A stretch of DNA of 64,000 bases from Arthrobacter sp. OY3WO11 (GCF_001641125.1 NZ_LWLP01000001.1:3122133-3186132), one strand, 5' to 3'. Positions 36,454 to 45,737 are shown, numbered from the stretch's first letter. Translations and numbers: made by a program. Notes: generated from the sequence alone by a model not told the origin.

Positions 36454-37272
36454 CTACTGGGCCCGCATGAACTCCTCGGCAGCGCGCACCTGCTCAGCGG
36501 TGGGCCGCACGCCGGTGTAGAGCACGAACTGTTCCAGGGCCTGGATGGTGGCAACCTCCGCCCCCGTGATGACCGGCTTTCCCGCGGCCCGGGCGGCCTT
36601 GATCAGCGGGGTTTCGGCCGGCAGCGCCACGACGTCGAAAACCACCCGGGCGGCGTCAATGGTTTCCTGGGGGAAGGCGAGGGCGTCAGCCTCCGCTCCT
36701 CCTGCCATACCGATAGGGGTCACGTTGATGAGCAAGTCCGCGGTCCCGCCGTCGAGCGCTGCCTGCCACCTGAAGCCATACTGCCCTGCGAGCGCCCGCC
36801 CGGCAGCCTCGTTCCGGGCAATGACCGTGACGTCCGCGAAGCCGGCGTCGCGGAGCGCGGCGACGGTAGCCTTGGCCATCCCTCCCGCCCCCTGGACGAG
36901 GACCGAATGGCTTGTGGGCACCTTGTTGGTGGCCAGGAGCTGCTCGATCGCGGTGTAGTCGGTGTTGTACGCCGTCAAGCGCCCGTCCGTGTTCACAATG
37001 GTGTTGACGGAGTCGATGGCCTTGGCCGAGGGGTCCATCTCGTCCACCAGCGCGATCACGTCCTCCTTGTACGGCATGGAGATGGCGCAGCCGCGGATGC
37101 CCAGGCCGCGGACGCCCGCGATGGCCTGTTCCAGGTTCGTGGGGGCGAACGCCTTGTAGATCCAGTTGAGGTCCAGCTGCTCGTACAGGTGGTTGTGGAA
37201 ACGGGTCCCGTTGTTGCTGGGCCGCGCCGAGAGCGAGATGCAGAGGGTCATGTCTTTATTGAGAATAGGCAC
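36454..37272 (-). CDS. shikimate 5-dehydrogenase-like protein (AroE family)
   Basis: About 272 residues from GTG 37272, giving the family-like N-terminus PILNKDMTLCISLSARPS. TTG 37299 and ATG 37251 are alternatives, and none has a strong ribosome-binding site. The substrate domain carries CAISMPYKEDVIALVDE with the catalytic lysine, and AYNTDYTAI with the conserved Asn-Asp. The NADP site is GAGGMAKATVAAL. It resembles the AroE-like subgroup rather than the main AroE, so the substrate may be shikimate, quinate or a relative. It begins right after a long intergenic palindrome. Confidence 0.82.
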   Translation of the reverse strand: MPILNKDMTLCISLSARPSNNGTRFHNHLYEQLDLNWIYKAFAPTNLEQAIAGVRGLGIRGCAISMPYKEDVIALVDEMDPSAKAIDSVNTIVNTDGRLTAYNTDYTAIEQLLATNKVPTSHSVLVQGAGGMAKATVAALRDAGFADVTVIARNEAAGRALAGQYGFRWQAALDGGTADLLINVTPIGMAGGAEADALAFPQETIDAARVVFDVVALPAETPLIKAARAAGKPVITGAEVATIQALEQFVLYTGVRPTAEQVRAAEEFMRAQ

Positions 37273-37293
37273 CTGCCCATTAAACGCGCTCCC

Positions 37294-37361
37294 TCCCAAC
37301 TGTGTAGCGCTAAGTGTCGTTTTGGGGGTTCAAAACGACACTTAGCGCTACCTAGTTGGGA
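37294..37361 (-). repeat. long two-part palindromic element
   Basis: A perfect 21-bp inverted repeat (37304-37324 and 37331-37351; arm begins GTAGCGCTAAGTGTC) has a 6-nt loop. It is extended outward by an 8-bp pair TCCCAACT/AGTTGGGA after a 2-nt mismatch. It starts directly at the stop of the NagZ-like gene and ends before the AroE-like gene. It may be a terminator or a dispersed MITE/REP-type element. Confidence 0.85.
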
Positions 37362-39068
37362 TCAGGGGCACCCGGTTCCCGCCGGGAAGTTTCCGACGGC
37401 GGCCGGCAGCTTTCCCGGTGCGCCTGCCTTCCCTGCCAGGACAGCCGCGAGGGCGTCGAAGGCGCCGTCGCTCCTGCCGTAGAGGGCCACCTTCACCGGC
37501 GCGGTTGAGTCCCGCAGCGGCCACGGGGCGTCCAGGGCCACGGCAATGTCCCCTCCCGCGCCGCGGCCGCCGTAGCCAATAAGGCTGACCAGGGGTCCGG
37601 AGCCAAGGGCCAGCCCCGCCCTGACCGCGGCTGCCTCGAAGCGTGCCCTGTCCGCCGGCGAGCCGCCGTCCACCCTAACCGCGCCGGGAACCAGCGGCCC
37701 GCTGCAGGGTCCGGAGAGCATGGTGACCGCTGACGCGGAGACGTGGGCTGACAGGGCTCCGCCGCTGCCTGCCGGGGCGCCGGCTGCCGCGGCTATCCGG
37801 CCGTGCCAGGCCATCATGGTGGCCACGCGGCGGGCTGCCTCGTCCAAACGCTCCGGGGGCAGGGTGCCGGAGGCCACAGCTTGGACGATCGCGGCGTGGG
37901 CCTGCGCTACGTCGGCGGGCATCAGCAGGAGGTCCGCGCCGGCGGCGAGGGCCATCACCGCGGCGGCGCCGCCGGGGTACTGCTTGGTCACGGCGCCCAT
38001 ATTGAGGGCATCCGTTACCGCCACCCCCTTGAACCCGAGCCCCCGCAGCGCCGCATAGGCAGGGCCTGAGAGCGAGGCCGGGACGCCGGGTTCCAGCGCC
38101 GGGACCGCAATGTGCCCGGCCATCACCATCGGAGAACCGGCATCGATGGCGGCCCTGAACGGCTTCCAGTCACGGCCGGCGAGCTCCGCGACCGTGGCGG
38201 GCTGCGCCGGGAGGTTGTGGTGGGAATCGACCGTCACGGAGCCGTGCCCCGGAAAGTGCTTCACGGCCGGCAGTACTCCCGCGGCGAGCATTCCCTGCGA
38301 GAACGCCACGCCGAGCGCGGCAGCGGCGTCGGGGTCCGCGGACATGGACCTGGCGCCAATGGTGGGATCGCCGGGCCCGATGGTGACGTCCGTGCCGGGG
38401 GCGAAATCCAGGTTGAACCCGAGGGGCACCAGTTCGGCGGCCAGGCCCTGCCCCGCTTCCTTGGCCAGCGGCACGCTGCCGGCGGCGCCGTAGCTCATGG
38501 GTGTGGGCCATTCGGTCAGGGGCAGGCCCAGCCGGGCAACCTGGCCGCCTTCCTGGTCCACCGCGATGATCCCGGGCCACGGCCGTCCCCCGGCTGCCGC
38601 CGCCAACCGCTGGTTGACGGCAGCCATGCCGTGCACGTCCATCCTGCCCTGCGGGTCGAGGGGAACGTTGTCGCCCATGATGATGGACCCGGCAAGGTGC
38701 AGCCGCTCGATGGCGGCTGCGTGGGCCTCAACCTCCTTGCCCTTGAAGAACGGAAGGAGGACCTGCCCGGCCTTCTCCTCGGTGCTCATCGCCGCCACCG
38801 CAGCAGCTGCCGCGTCCTGGTCGCGCTGTTCAGGCCCCCAGCCAAGCGGCCGGGTACCGGGATCAGGTGACGGGGAGGGCGTGGGGGGTGCCGTCGTCGT
38901 ACTTGGCGTGGAGGTGGCAGACGGTGCAGACAACGTAGTTGGGGCCGACGACGACGGGACAGGGCCCGGCGCTGCCGTGCAGGACGCCAGGGCTACTGCG
39001 GCGGAGGCTGCCGCGAGGAAGGGAAGGGATGTGTGAAAACTGTCACGCAGGGGTCGGAACGGGGCCAT
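37362..39068 (-). CDS. nagZ: NagZ-like GH3 beta-N-acetylhexosaminidase lipoprotein
   Basis: 568 residues from ATG 39068. A signal peptide with lipobox LASC (Cys about 30) predicts a lipoprotein at the outer face of the membrane, followed by a Ser/Thr/Pro linker to about 75. The GH3 barrel has KHFPGHGSVTVDSHHNLP, with the His/Asp pair typical of NagZ, and the catalytic-Asp region GVAVTDALNMGAV. NagZ trims N-acetylglucosamine from cell-wall fragments; a lipoprotein form acts outside the cell. A C-terminal domain (about 430-568) is present, as in other Gram-positive NagZ proteins. TAGCAT 7 nt upstream suggests a leaderless mRNA. Confidence 0.87.
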   Translation of the reverse strand: MAPFRPLRDSFHTSLPFLAAASAAVALASCTAAPGPVPSSSAPTTLSAPSATSTPSTTTAPPTPSPSPDPGTRPLGWGPEQRDQDAAAAAVAAMSTEEKAGQVLLPFFKGKEVEAHAAAIERLHLAGSIIMGDNVPLDPQGRMDVHGMAAVNQRLAAAAGGRPWPGIIAVDQEGGQVARLGLPLTEWPTPMSYGAAGSVPLAKEAGQGLAAELVPLGFNLDFAPGTDVTIGPGDPTIGARSMSADPDAAAALGVAFSQGMLAAGVLPAVKHFPGHGSVTVDSHHNLPAQPATVAELAGRDWKPFRAAIDAGSPMVMAGHIAVPALEPGVPASLSGPAYAALRGLGFKGVAVTDALNMGAVTKQYPGGAAAVMALAAGADLLLMPADVAQAHAAIVQAVASGTLPPERLDEAARRVATMMAWHGRIAAAAGAPAGSGGALSAHVSASAVTMLSGPCSGPLVPGAVRVDGGSPADRARFEAAAVRAGLALGSGPLVSLIGYGGRGAGGDIAVALDAPWPLRDSTAPVKVALYGRSDGAFDALAAVLAGKAGAPGKLPAAVGNFPAGTGCP

Positions 39069-39075
39069 CAATACG

Positions 39076-39081
39076 ATGCTA
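39076..39081 (-). promoter_or_regulatory. -10 element of nagZ (leaderless)
   Basis: TAGCAT on the minus strand lies 7 nt before ATG 39068. Confidence 0.4.
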
Positions 39082-39175
39082 CCCCTGCACTAGACTTGAA
39101 CCATCCGTTCGCCTGCCGGCACCAGCCTGTCAGTGACGGCGTGAGCCAGCGGCAAACAGGACAGTTAGGACATGC

Positions 39176-40327
39176 GTGAAGATCGACTTCGCTACATCAA
39201 GGCAGTCAACCCTTGGTGTTGAATGGGAACTCGCGCTGGTGGACGGCCGGACGGGCGAACTCGCCTCCGTGGCCAACGAGGTCCTCCGCGGCGTCGCTTC
39301 CCGCCACCCCGAACTGAACGAAGACGACGAGCACCCGCACATCAAGCAGGAACTCCTGCTGAACACCGTGGAACTGGTGACCGGTATCTGCGAAACCGCA
39401 GCCGAAGCCAAGGAAGACCTCAGCCGTTCGCTGACCGCCGTGCGCGAGATCACCGACCCCATGGGCGTTGAACTGTTCTGCGCCGGAAGCCACCCGTTCA
39501 GCCCGCCGCAGCTGCAGCCGGTCACGGACAAGGCACGCTACGCGAAACTCATCGACCGCACCCAGTGGTGGGGCCGGCAGATGGTCATCTACGGTGTGCA
39601 CGTCCATGTGGGGCTGGACCGCAGGGACAAGGTGCTGCCCGTGCTGGACGGGCTGGTCAACTATTTCCCGCACTTCCAGGCGCTGTCAGCGTCCAGCCCG
39701 TTCTGGGGCGGCGAGGACACCGGCTACGCGTCCCAGCGGGCCCTCATGTTCCAGCAGCTCCCCACCGCCGGCCTGCCCTTCCAGTTCCATTCCTGGGAGG
39801 AATACGAGTCCTATGTGCAGGACATGTTCACCACCGGCGTGATTGACACGCTCTCTGAGATCCGCTGGGACATCCGGCCCGTGCCGAACCTGGGCACCAT
39901 CGAGATGCGGATCTGCGACGGCCTGGCCACCCTGGAGGAAGTGGGCGCCATCGCAGCCCTCACCCAGTGCCTGGTGGACGAGTTCTCCACCACCCTGGAT
40001 AACGGCGGGACCATTCCCACCATGCCGCCCTGGCATGTCCAGGAAAACAAGTGGCGCGCTGCCCGCTACGGCATGGACGCCATCATCATCCTCGACGCCG
40101 CGGGCAAGGAGCAGCTGGTCACCGAGCACCTGCTGGAAACCCTCAACCGGCTCGAGCCCGCGGCCGCCAAGCTGCGCTGCACGGACGAGCTTGCCGACGT
40201 CGAGAAGATCATCCGCCGTGGGGCCGGCTACCAGCGCCAGCGCCGGGTGGCAGCTGAACACGGCGGCGACCTCCAGGCCGTGGTGCTGGACCTGGTCAAG
40301 CAGATGCGCAACGGCCCCACCGCCTGA
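39176..40327 (+). CDS. YbdK-type carboxylate-amine ligase (GCS2 family)
   Basis: 383 residues from GTG 39176, with AGGA 8 nt upstream. It belongs to the glutamate-cysteine ligase 2 family: LGVEWELALVDGRTGEL at the start, KQELLLNTVELVTGICE, FCAGSHPFSPP and GVHVHVGL (metal/ATP site). YbdK homologues show weak glutamate-cysteine ligase activity in vitro. In a mycothiol-using actinobacterium the natural substrate is unclear. It ends in a conserved C-terminal region and converges on tsaD. Confidence 0.88.
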   Translation: MKIDFATSRQSTLGVEWELALVDGRTGELASVANEVLRGVASRHPELNEDDEHPHIKQELLLNTVELVTGICETAAEAKEDLSRSLTAVREITDPMGVELFCAGSHPFSPPQLQPVTDKARYAKLIDRTQWWGRQMVIYGVHVHVGLDRRDKVLPVLDGLVNYFPHFQALSASSPFWGGEDTGYASQRALMFQQLPTAGLPFQFHSWEEYESYVQDMFTTGVIDTLSEIRWDIRPVPNLGTIEMRICDGLATLEEVGAIAALTQCLVDEFSTTLDNGGTIPTMPPWHVQENKWRAARYGMDAIIILDAAGKEQLVTEHLLETLNRLEPAAAKLRCTDELADVEKIIRRGAGYQRQRRVAAEHGGDLQAVVLDLVKQMRNGPTA

Positions 40328-40343
40328 CCTGGCCCGCCCGAAA

Positions 40344-40413
40344 CGGGGCACTTCGGCACGGACACGCCGGCCGCCGTCGTGATGTACGACGGCGAGGCCC
40401 CCAAAGTGCCCCG
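40344..40413. terminator. nested palindromes between convergent genes
   Basis: The outer arms CGGGGCACTT (40344-40353) and AAGTGCCCCG (40404-40413) enclose an inner 9-bp hairpin CGCCGTCGT/ACGACGGCG (40372-40380 and 40386-40394). The structure sits between the stops of the YbdK-type gene and tsaD, so it is likely a bidirectional terminator. The nesting is unusual. Confidence 0.55.
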
Positions 40414-40449
40414 CGACGGTTCGCCGGGTGTTCGGGCGTCCGGCCTGCG

Positions 40450-41553
40450 TCAGGCGGGGAGCGAGACCGACGTGACCGGCATCGAGGAATCCGGGGCGAA
40501 GCGGATGCCGCTGGGTTCCACTCCGGCCATTACCAGCTGGGCACCCAGGGCCGCCACCATGGCGCCGTTGTCCGTACACAGGTCCAGCGGCGGCACGTGC
40601 AGCCTGATACCGGCCGAGGCACAGCGCTGTCCCGTCAGCTCGCGGAGCCGTGAGTTGGCCGCGACTCCGCCGCCCAGGAGCACGTCCTTGATGCCGTGTT
40701 CCCGGCAGGCCAGCACAGCCTTCGAGGAGATGATGTCCACCACGGCTTCCTGGAACGCCGCCGCAATGTCAGCCACCGGAATCTCCTCCCCGCGCGCTTC
40801 GAACTGCTCCACGCACCGGGCCACCGCGGTCTTGAGGCCGCTGAAGGACCAGTCGTACCTGTGCTTGCCGGGCTCCTCGACGGTGCCCATGTACTTGGGT
40901 TGGCTGAGTCCCCGGGGGAAGCGGATGGACTTCGGGTTGCCGGTGCGGGCAACCTTGTCGATGGCCGGCCCGCCCGGGTAGCCGAGGCCCAGGATGCGGG
41001 CCACCTTGTCGTAGGCTTCGCCGGCGGCGTCGTCGATGGTGGAACCCAGGAGCTGCACGTCGTCGGTGATGCTGTTGATCCGCAGGATCTCGGTGTGGCC
41101 GCCGGAAACCAGCAGCGCGCCGAGGTTTTCCGGGAGCTGCGGTGCCGTCCCGGTTCCCTGGCCACTGCCCTTCCTGTCCAACAGCCCCACCCCGACGTGG
41201 GCCACGAGGTGGTTGATGGCGTACAACGGCTTGCCGGTGGCCACGGCCAGGGCCTTGGCGGCGCAGACGCCCACCATGAGGGCGCCTGCCAGGCCCGGTC
41301 CCGAGGTGACCGCGATGGCATCAACGTCATCGAGGGCCACGCCCGCGTCGGCGAGCGCCTGCTCCAGGGTGGGAACAAACGCGTCAAGGTGCGCGCGGGA
41401 GGCGATCTCGGGGATGACGCCGCCGAACCGGACGTGCTCGTCCATGGAGGATGACACGGTGTTGGTCAGCAGCGTGGTTCCGCGCACGATTCCCACCCCG
41501 GTCTCGTCGCAGGATGACTCAATGCCCAGCACCAGCGGCTGCGTGCGGTTCAT
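40450..41553 (-). CDS. tsaD: tRNA N6-threonylcarbamoyladenosine transferase
   Basis: 367 residues. It transfers the threonylcarbamoyl group to A37 of ANN-decoding tRNAs, working with TsaB and TsaE. Family features include [15 protein letters not shown], the metal-binding HxxxH in [13 protein letters not shown] (about 113-117), VSGGHTEIL and [12 protein letters not shown]. It starts within the rimI stop (ATGA overlap) as the last gene of the alr-tsaE-tsaB-rimI-tsaD operon. Confidence 0.96.
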   Translation of the reverse strand: MNRTQPLVLGIESSCDETGVGIVRGTTLLTNTVSSSMDEHVRFGGVIPEIASRAHLDAFVPTLEQALADAGVALDDVDAIAVTSGPGLAGALMVGVCAAKALAVATGKPLYAINHLVAHVGVGLLDRKGSGQGTGTAPQLPENLGALLVSGGHTEILRINSITDDVQLLGSTIDDAAGEAYDKVARILGLGYPGGPAIDKVARTGNPKSIRFPRGLSQPKYMGTVEEPGKHRYDWSFSGLKTAVARCVEQFEARGEEIPVADIAAAFQEAVVDIISSKAVLACREHGIKDVLLGGGVAANSRLRELTGQRCASAGIRLHVPPLDLCTDNGAMVAALGAQLVMAGVEPSGIRFAPDSSMPVTSVSLPA

Positions 41554-42077
41554 GGCTGGGGTCCTTCCGTGGTTGTTCCGTGTGCCGTTCCATCGCCAGG
41601 TGCGCCGGCAAGCTGAAGGCGCATGATCAGGGCGTCGACGCCGTCGCGGTAGTACCGGGGGCGGACGTGGATCTGCTCAAAGCCGAACCGGACGTACAGC
41701 TGCTGCGCCCGCGGGTTGTCAGCGCGGACCTCCAGGAGGACGTCCGCGGCCCGCCTGCGCCGGGCTTCGTCGATGAGGGTGGTGAGCAGCGTGGTCCCGA
41801 TGCCCCGGCCCTCGTATTCGGGGACGACGGCGATGGTCTGGACGTCCGCGATGGGCTCGATGCACATCAGACCGGCATAGCCCACGATGCCGTCGCTGCA
41901 TTGCGCCACGAGGTAACGGCGGGTTTCCGGCTGGGAGAGTTCGTCGAGGAACATCTGCAACGGCCACGCGTCCACCGGGAAGAGCCGCTGTTCCAGCGCG
42001 CTGACCGCGGGGACATCGTTCAGCGTCATGTCCCGGACAGTCACGTCCGCGCCGGGGCGGCCGGGTATGCGGTTCAC
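41550..42077 (-). CDS. rimI: ribosomal protein S18-alanine N-acetyltransferase
   Basis: 175 residues; the GNAT fold begins near [14 protein letters not shown]. Acetyl-CoA motif A is [15 protein letters not shown], followed by [21 protein letters not shown], which is characteristic of RimI. It acetylates the N-terminal alanine of S18 or other proteins. It overlaps tsaB upstream and tsaD downstream by 4 nt each, the usual actinobacterial order. Confidence 0.92.
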   Translation of the reverse strand: MNRIPGRPGADVTVRDMTLNDVPAVSALEQRLFPVDAWPLQMFLDELSQPETRRYLVAQCSDGIVGYAGLMCIEPIADVQTIAVVPEYEGRGIGTTLLTTLIDEARRRRAADVLLEVRADNPRAQQLYVRFGFEQIHVRPRYYRDGVDALIMRLQLAGAPGDGTAHGTTTEGPQP

Positions 42078-42745
42078 AGGGCCCTCTTCCGTGGTCCGGG
42101 GACCTGGGCGTCGGACTCCCGGAGGTACAGCGGAGTGGAGTCGAGGAGGGCGTTTCCTGCCACGAGCCGCGCCAGCGCGAACTTGCCCAGGTACAGCGCA
42201 TCCGGCTGTTCCTGCGCGAAGTCGGGGTGGGCGTTCAGCGCATCGGCGTAGAGGCCGGCGCCGGCACCGAAGGCGGGCAGGTCCGGGAGGTCGGCGGCGA
42301 AGCTGACGTGCGGGCCGTCCTCCAGGACGGGAAGCCGGCCTTCGGCGAGGCTGTACCGCGCCCAGTAGACCTCTTTCCGGCGCGCGTCCGTGGCCACCAG
42401 GAACTCGGGGACTGCCGCGGCGGATTCCGCCACTTCCAGGGCCATCGCGTCCAGGCTGACCAGCCCGTGAAGGGGTTTGCCCCAGACGAAAGCCAGGGTC
42501 CGTGCGGTCGCAATTCCGGACCGCAGTCCGGTAAACGGTCCGGGACCCACACCCACTACCAGGGCGTCGATGTCCTTCCCAGTCACGCCGGCGCCTGCGA
42601 GCATCTCCTCGATCCCCGGGGCAAGCACCTCGGCATGGCTCCGGGTGTCCTCAGTGGAGAAGCTGGCGAGCACGGAGCCCGGCGCCTCAGAGGAAACCAG
42701 GGCCGCGCTGGCAACGGCGGAGGTGTCAATGGCCAGGATCAGCAT
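42074..42745 (-). CDS. tsaB: t6A synthesis protein TsaB
   Basis: 223 residues from ATG 42745, whose A is the last base of the tsaE stop (TGATG). It is an ASKHA-fold partner of TsaD: ILAIDTSAVASAALV at the N-terminus and VVGVGPGPFTGLRSGIATAR are the family signatures. It has no enzyme activity of its own but is required for threonylcarbamoyl transfer. Confidence 0.94.
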   Translation of the reverse strand: MLILAIDTSAVASAALVSSEAPGSVLASFSTEDTRSHAEVLAPGIEEMLAGAGVTGKDIDALVVGVGPGPFTGLRSGIATARTLAFVWGKPLHGLVSLDAMALEVAESAAAVPEFLVATDARRKEVYWARYSLAEGRLPVLEDGPHVSFAADLPDLPAFGAGAGLYADALNAHPDFAQEQPDALYLGKFALARLVAGNALLDSTPLYLRESDAQVPGPRKRAL

Positions 42746-43326
42746 CAGCGGACCCCTTCCATGGAGGCGCCCAGTTCCGGAGCCTCGGGCCACCGCGGGC
42801 CGTACCCGCGCATCACGATGGTGCGGGGCTCGTCCGCATCCTCAGTGTCGAAGTCCAGGCTGGCGGAAGGCCGCCCGTCGTCAAGTCCAACTGCGCGGTG
42901 CACATCGATTTCCAGCCTGCTCTCACTAAGGTGCTCCACGCGGTCCCGGCCCCACTCCACGACCGTCACGGAGGAGTCCATGGTGTTTTCCAGGTCGATG
43001 TCGTCAATTTCCGCGGCTGAGTCCAGCCGGTAGGCGTCCACGTGCACCAGGTCCGGGCCGCCGGGCCTCGGCCCGTCAGGCAGGTTGGGATGGATGCGGA
43101 CCAGCACGAACGTGGGGGAAATAATGCCCTCCCGGACGCCCAGCCCCTCACCCAGGCCCTGCGTGAAGGTGGTCTTCCCGGCACCCAGTTCGCCGCTGAG
43201 CACCAGCAGGTCCCCGGCCTGCAGGACCGCCGCGAGACGGAGGGCCAGCGCATGGGTCTGCTCCGCTGTCGTCGCTGTTAATGTCGTTTCCCAGTTGGGC
43301 CGGGGAGCCTGGCCGTTGGTGGTCAC
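42745..43326 (-). CDS. tsaE: t6A synthesis ATPase TsaE
   Basis: 193 residues from a start overlapping the alr stop, with AGGAGGAG upstream. The P-loop GELGAGKT (45-52) is followed by SPTFVLVRIHPN, the HVDAYRL motif and VVEWGRDR, all typical of TsaE. It uses ATP to reset the TsaB-TsaD complex. The last 55 residues are a less conserved extension. Confidence 0.94.
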   Translation of the reverse strand: MTTNGQAPRPNWETTLTATTAEQTHALALRLAAVLQAGDLLVLSGELGAGKTTFTQGLGEGLGVREGIISPTFVLVRIHPNLPDGPRPGGPDLVHVDAYRLDSAAEIDDIDLENTMDSSVTVVEWGRDRVEHLSESRLEIDVHRAVGLDDGRPSASLDFDTEDADEPRTIVMRGYGPRWPEAPELGASMEGVR

Positions 43327-44543
43327 GAGAGCTCCTCCTGACTGGACGCGGAGCTCCGGTCCTCTTCGTTGATGAAGCGCCGCGGCACCCTGGGGCTGAT
43401 CCTGGTGACGATCTCGTAGTTGATGGTTCCGGCGGCGCGCGCCCAGTCATCGGCCGTGGGGCCGCCGTCGGCTCCGTCCCCGAACAGCTCCGCCTCGGCA
43501 CCCAGCAGGTCCGCACCCGCTCCGCCGATGCTGCCGAGGTCGATGACCATCTGGTCCATGGCAATCCGGCCCACCACCGGGTAGGTCCGGCCGGCCACCC
43601 GTACGGGCCCGCCGGTGGCGGACCGCGGCACCCCGTCCGCGTAACCCACCGGGATCAGGCCCAGCGTGCTGTCTCCCTGGGTGCGGTAGTGGAGGCCGTA
43701 GGACACGCCCTGCCCTTCCGGCACCTGCTTGCACTGGGACACCAGGGTCCGCAGCGTCATGGCGGGGCGGAGCCCCAGTTCGGCGGAGCTCTGCCCGGCG
43801 AATGGGGACAGCCCATAGATGCCCAGGCCAACGCGGACCAGGTCGAAGTGGGTGTCGGGCCGGGACAGCGTGGCGGGGGTGTTGGCCAGGTGGCGGACCT
43901 CCGGGTCCACGCCGGCGTCCTCCGCCACGGCCAGGACTTCGCGGAACGTGGCCAGCTGCTGGTCGGTTTCGGGACGCTCCGGCTCGTCGGCGACAGCGAG
44001 GTGGGAGAAAATGCCCACCACGCGCAGCAGGCCCTGGTCCTGGTAGTCCATCGCCTCGCCCACCAGCTGGTCCCAGCTGTCCAGGGCGGCGCCGTTGCGT
44101 CCCAGTCCGGTGTCCACTTTCAGGTGGATGCGGGCCGGGCGCTCTTGTTCCCGGGCTGCGGCCACAATGCGGTCCAGTTCCCAGCCGGAGCAGCCAATGT
44201 CGACGCCGGCAGCCACAGCAGCGCCGAAGTTGCTTTCCGTGGTGTGCAGCCAGGCGAGCAGCGGCGCATCGATGCCGGCAGCCCGGAGCGCCAGGGCCTC
44301 CGAGATGTGGGCCACGCCCAGCCAGGACGCTCCCGCCTCCAGGGCCGCCCGCGCCACCGGCACGGCACCGTGCCCGTATGCGTCTGCCTTGACCACGGCC
44401 ATGACTTTCGCCGGGGATGCGGCAGCGGCGAGGCGGCGGACGTTGTGCCGGATGGCGTCGAGGTCGATCACGGCGGACCGTTCATAGCGGGAGCCGTGTC
44501 CCGGGGCAGCACTGAATTCGCCGGTTGTTGCGGGGTAAGTCAC
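43323..44543 (-). CDS. alr: alanine racemase
   Basis: 406 residues. It is PLP-dependent and makes D-alanine for peptidoglycan. The PLP lysine is K52 in VVKADAYGHGAVPVA. GIYGLSP and the second-base tyrosine region QGVSYGLHYRT (about 280) are present. It starts with GTG and has TAGAAT 7 nt upstream without a ribosome-binding site, so it is probably leaderless. It is the first gene of the alr-tsaE-tsaB-rimI-tsaD operon, with every junction overlapping. Confidence 0.96.
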   Translation of the reverse strand: MTYPATTGEFSAAPGHGSRYERSAVIDLDAIRHNVRRLAAAASPAKVMAVVKADAYGHGAVPVARAALEAGASWLGVAHISEALALRAAGIDAPLLAWLHTTESNFGAAVAAGVDIGCSGWELDRIVAAAREQERPARIHLKVDTGLGRNGAALDSWDQLVGEAMDYQDQGLLRVVGIFSHLAVADEPERPETDQQLATFREVLAVAEDAGVDPEVRHLANTPATLSRPDTHFDLVRVGLGIYGLSPFAGQSSAELGLRPAMTLRTLVSQCKQVPEGQGVSYGLHYRTQGDSTLGLIPVGYADGVPRSATGGPVRVAGRTYPVVGRIAMDQMVIDLGSIGGAGADLLGAEAELFGDGADGGPTADDWARAAGTINYEIVTRISPRVPRRFINEEDRSSASSQEELS

Positions 44544-44550
44544 CCTAGTG

Positions 44551-44556
44551 ATTCTA
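44551..44556 (-). promoter_or_regulatory. -10 element of alr operon (leaderless)
   Basis: TAGAAT on the minus strand lies 7 nt before GTG 44543. Confidence 0.55.
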
Positions 44557-44583
44557 GTGCTGGCGCTTCCGGCCGAATAATCG

Positions 44584-45675
44584 TCAGGCGTCCGAGAGGT
44601 GGGCGATGGTGGCTGCGGCCCTGCGCTGCGCTGCGAGCGGGACGTCCTGGATGATGTCGGCCAGGAAGCCGAACCGGCGCAGCCACTGGCTCATCTGCCG
44701 CTCCGGCCGCGCGTTGGCGCGCTTCCACCAGTCGGCAATGTCCCCCCACCCGGGGGCAGCCAGGGATCCGCCCACCTCCTGCACCGCCAGCGAGGCGCAA
44801 AGGTTCGCAAAGCGGAGCCTGTCCCCCAGCGGCCAGCCGGCCAGGCTGCCAACGATGAACGCGGCGTCGAAACAGTCACCTGCGCCCGTGGGGTCGTAGG
44901 CCTTCACCGGAAGCGAAGGCACCCACTCCTCCTCCCCCGTTTCGGAATCCACCGCCATGGCCCCCTGCGCACCGAGCGTCACCACGGCCACAGGAACCCG
45001 GTCTGCCAGCGCATACAGGGCAGTCCAGGGATCGTCCTTCCCGGTGAACGCCATGGCCTCGCGCTGGTTGGGGAGGAAGGCATGGAAGTACTGCAGGTTG
45101 TCCAGCCGGGCAGGCGCCCACTCTCCGCTGGGGTCCCATCCGACATCGCCGAACAGCTTGACCCCCGCGTGGTGTGCCGCTTTTGCCCACGGCTCGATCT
45201 CCCTGCCCACTTCCGCGATGCCGGCGAGCGCAGGGGGCGGGTCCCCTATGAGTTCGGAGGATGTGATGGGGGCAGCGTGGCCGTGGGTCACCATCGACCT
45301 GTCCTTCTCCACGCAGAGGGAGACGGTGACAGGTGAGTGCCAGCCGGGGACTTTTTGCGACAGCGAGAGGTCCACGTGTTCCTGGCCGGACAGGATCTTC
45401 CAGTTGAAGTCCCCGTAACCGTCATCGCCGAACGCGGCGGCCAGACCTGTCCTCAGCCCCAGCCGTGCCGCGGCGATCGCCTGGTTGGCAACCCCGCCGG
45501 GGCAGCTGCCCATGCCGTCGCTCCAGATTTCGGTGCCGGGCTCCGGCGCGTGCGGAAGCCCCGTGAAAATGATGTCCTGGAAAACTGTTCCGGCCAGCAG
45601 CACGTCGAATCCGGGAGTGGCGGGCGGACGGACGGCTGCCAAGGGGTCGTAGGGGCGGGCTGGGATCGCGTCCAT
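44584..45675 (-). CDS. PfkB-family sugar kinase
   Basis: 363 residues. The ribokinase-type fold begins FDVLLAGTVFQDIIFTGLPH and has GSCPGGVANQAIAAARLGL (signature 1). The anion hole with catalytic aspartate is DPTGAGDCFDAAFIVGSLA (about 262-280). It phosphorylates a carbohydrate or nucleoside with ATP, substrate unknown. It diverges from a GH4 glycosidase gene across 69 bp, which suggests a common sugar pathway. TAGTGT lies 6 nt before its ATG. Confidence 0.88.
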   Translation of the reverse strand: MDAIPARPYDPLAAVRPPATPGFDVLLAGTVFQDIIFTGLPHAPEPGTEIWSDGMGSCPGGVANQAIAAARLGLRTGLAAAFGDDGYGDFNWKILSGQEHVDLSLSQKVPGWHSPVTVSLCVEKDRSMVTHGHAAPITSSELIGDPPPALAGIAEVGREIEPWAKAAHHAGVKLFGDVGWDPSGEWAPARLDNLQYFHAFLPNQREAMAFTGKDDPWTALYALADRVPVAVVTLGAQGAMAVDSETGEEEWVPSLPVKAYDPTGAGDCFDAAFIVGSLAGWPLGDRLRFANLCASLAVQEVGGSLAAPGWGDIADWWKRANARPERQMSQWLRRFGFLADIIQDVPLAAQRRAAATIAHLSDA

Positions 45676-45681
45676 GTCCGC

Positions 45682-45687
45682 ACACTA
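45682..45687 (-). promoter_or_regulatory. -10 element of PfkB-kinase gene (leaderless)
   Basis: TAGTGT on the minus strand lies 6 nt before ATG 45675. Confidence 0.45.
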
Positions 45688-45731
45688 CGCCCTGCCGCTG
45701 ACATCCGGTAGGGGCCCGCCGGGCGCGGGCC

Positions 45732-45737
45732 TAGACT
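45732..45737 (+). promoter_or_regulatory. -10 element of GH4 gene (leaderless)
   Basis: TAGACT lies 7 nt before ATG 45745. It is separated by 44 bp from the divergent -10 of the kinase gene, so the two promoters share the same upstream DNA. Confidence 0.45.

Noticed and set aside
37273..37299. TTG 37299 as start of the AroE-like gene
   Set aside because: It would begin inside the long palindrome; the family N-terminus fits GTG 37272 better, though this is not certain.
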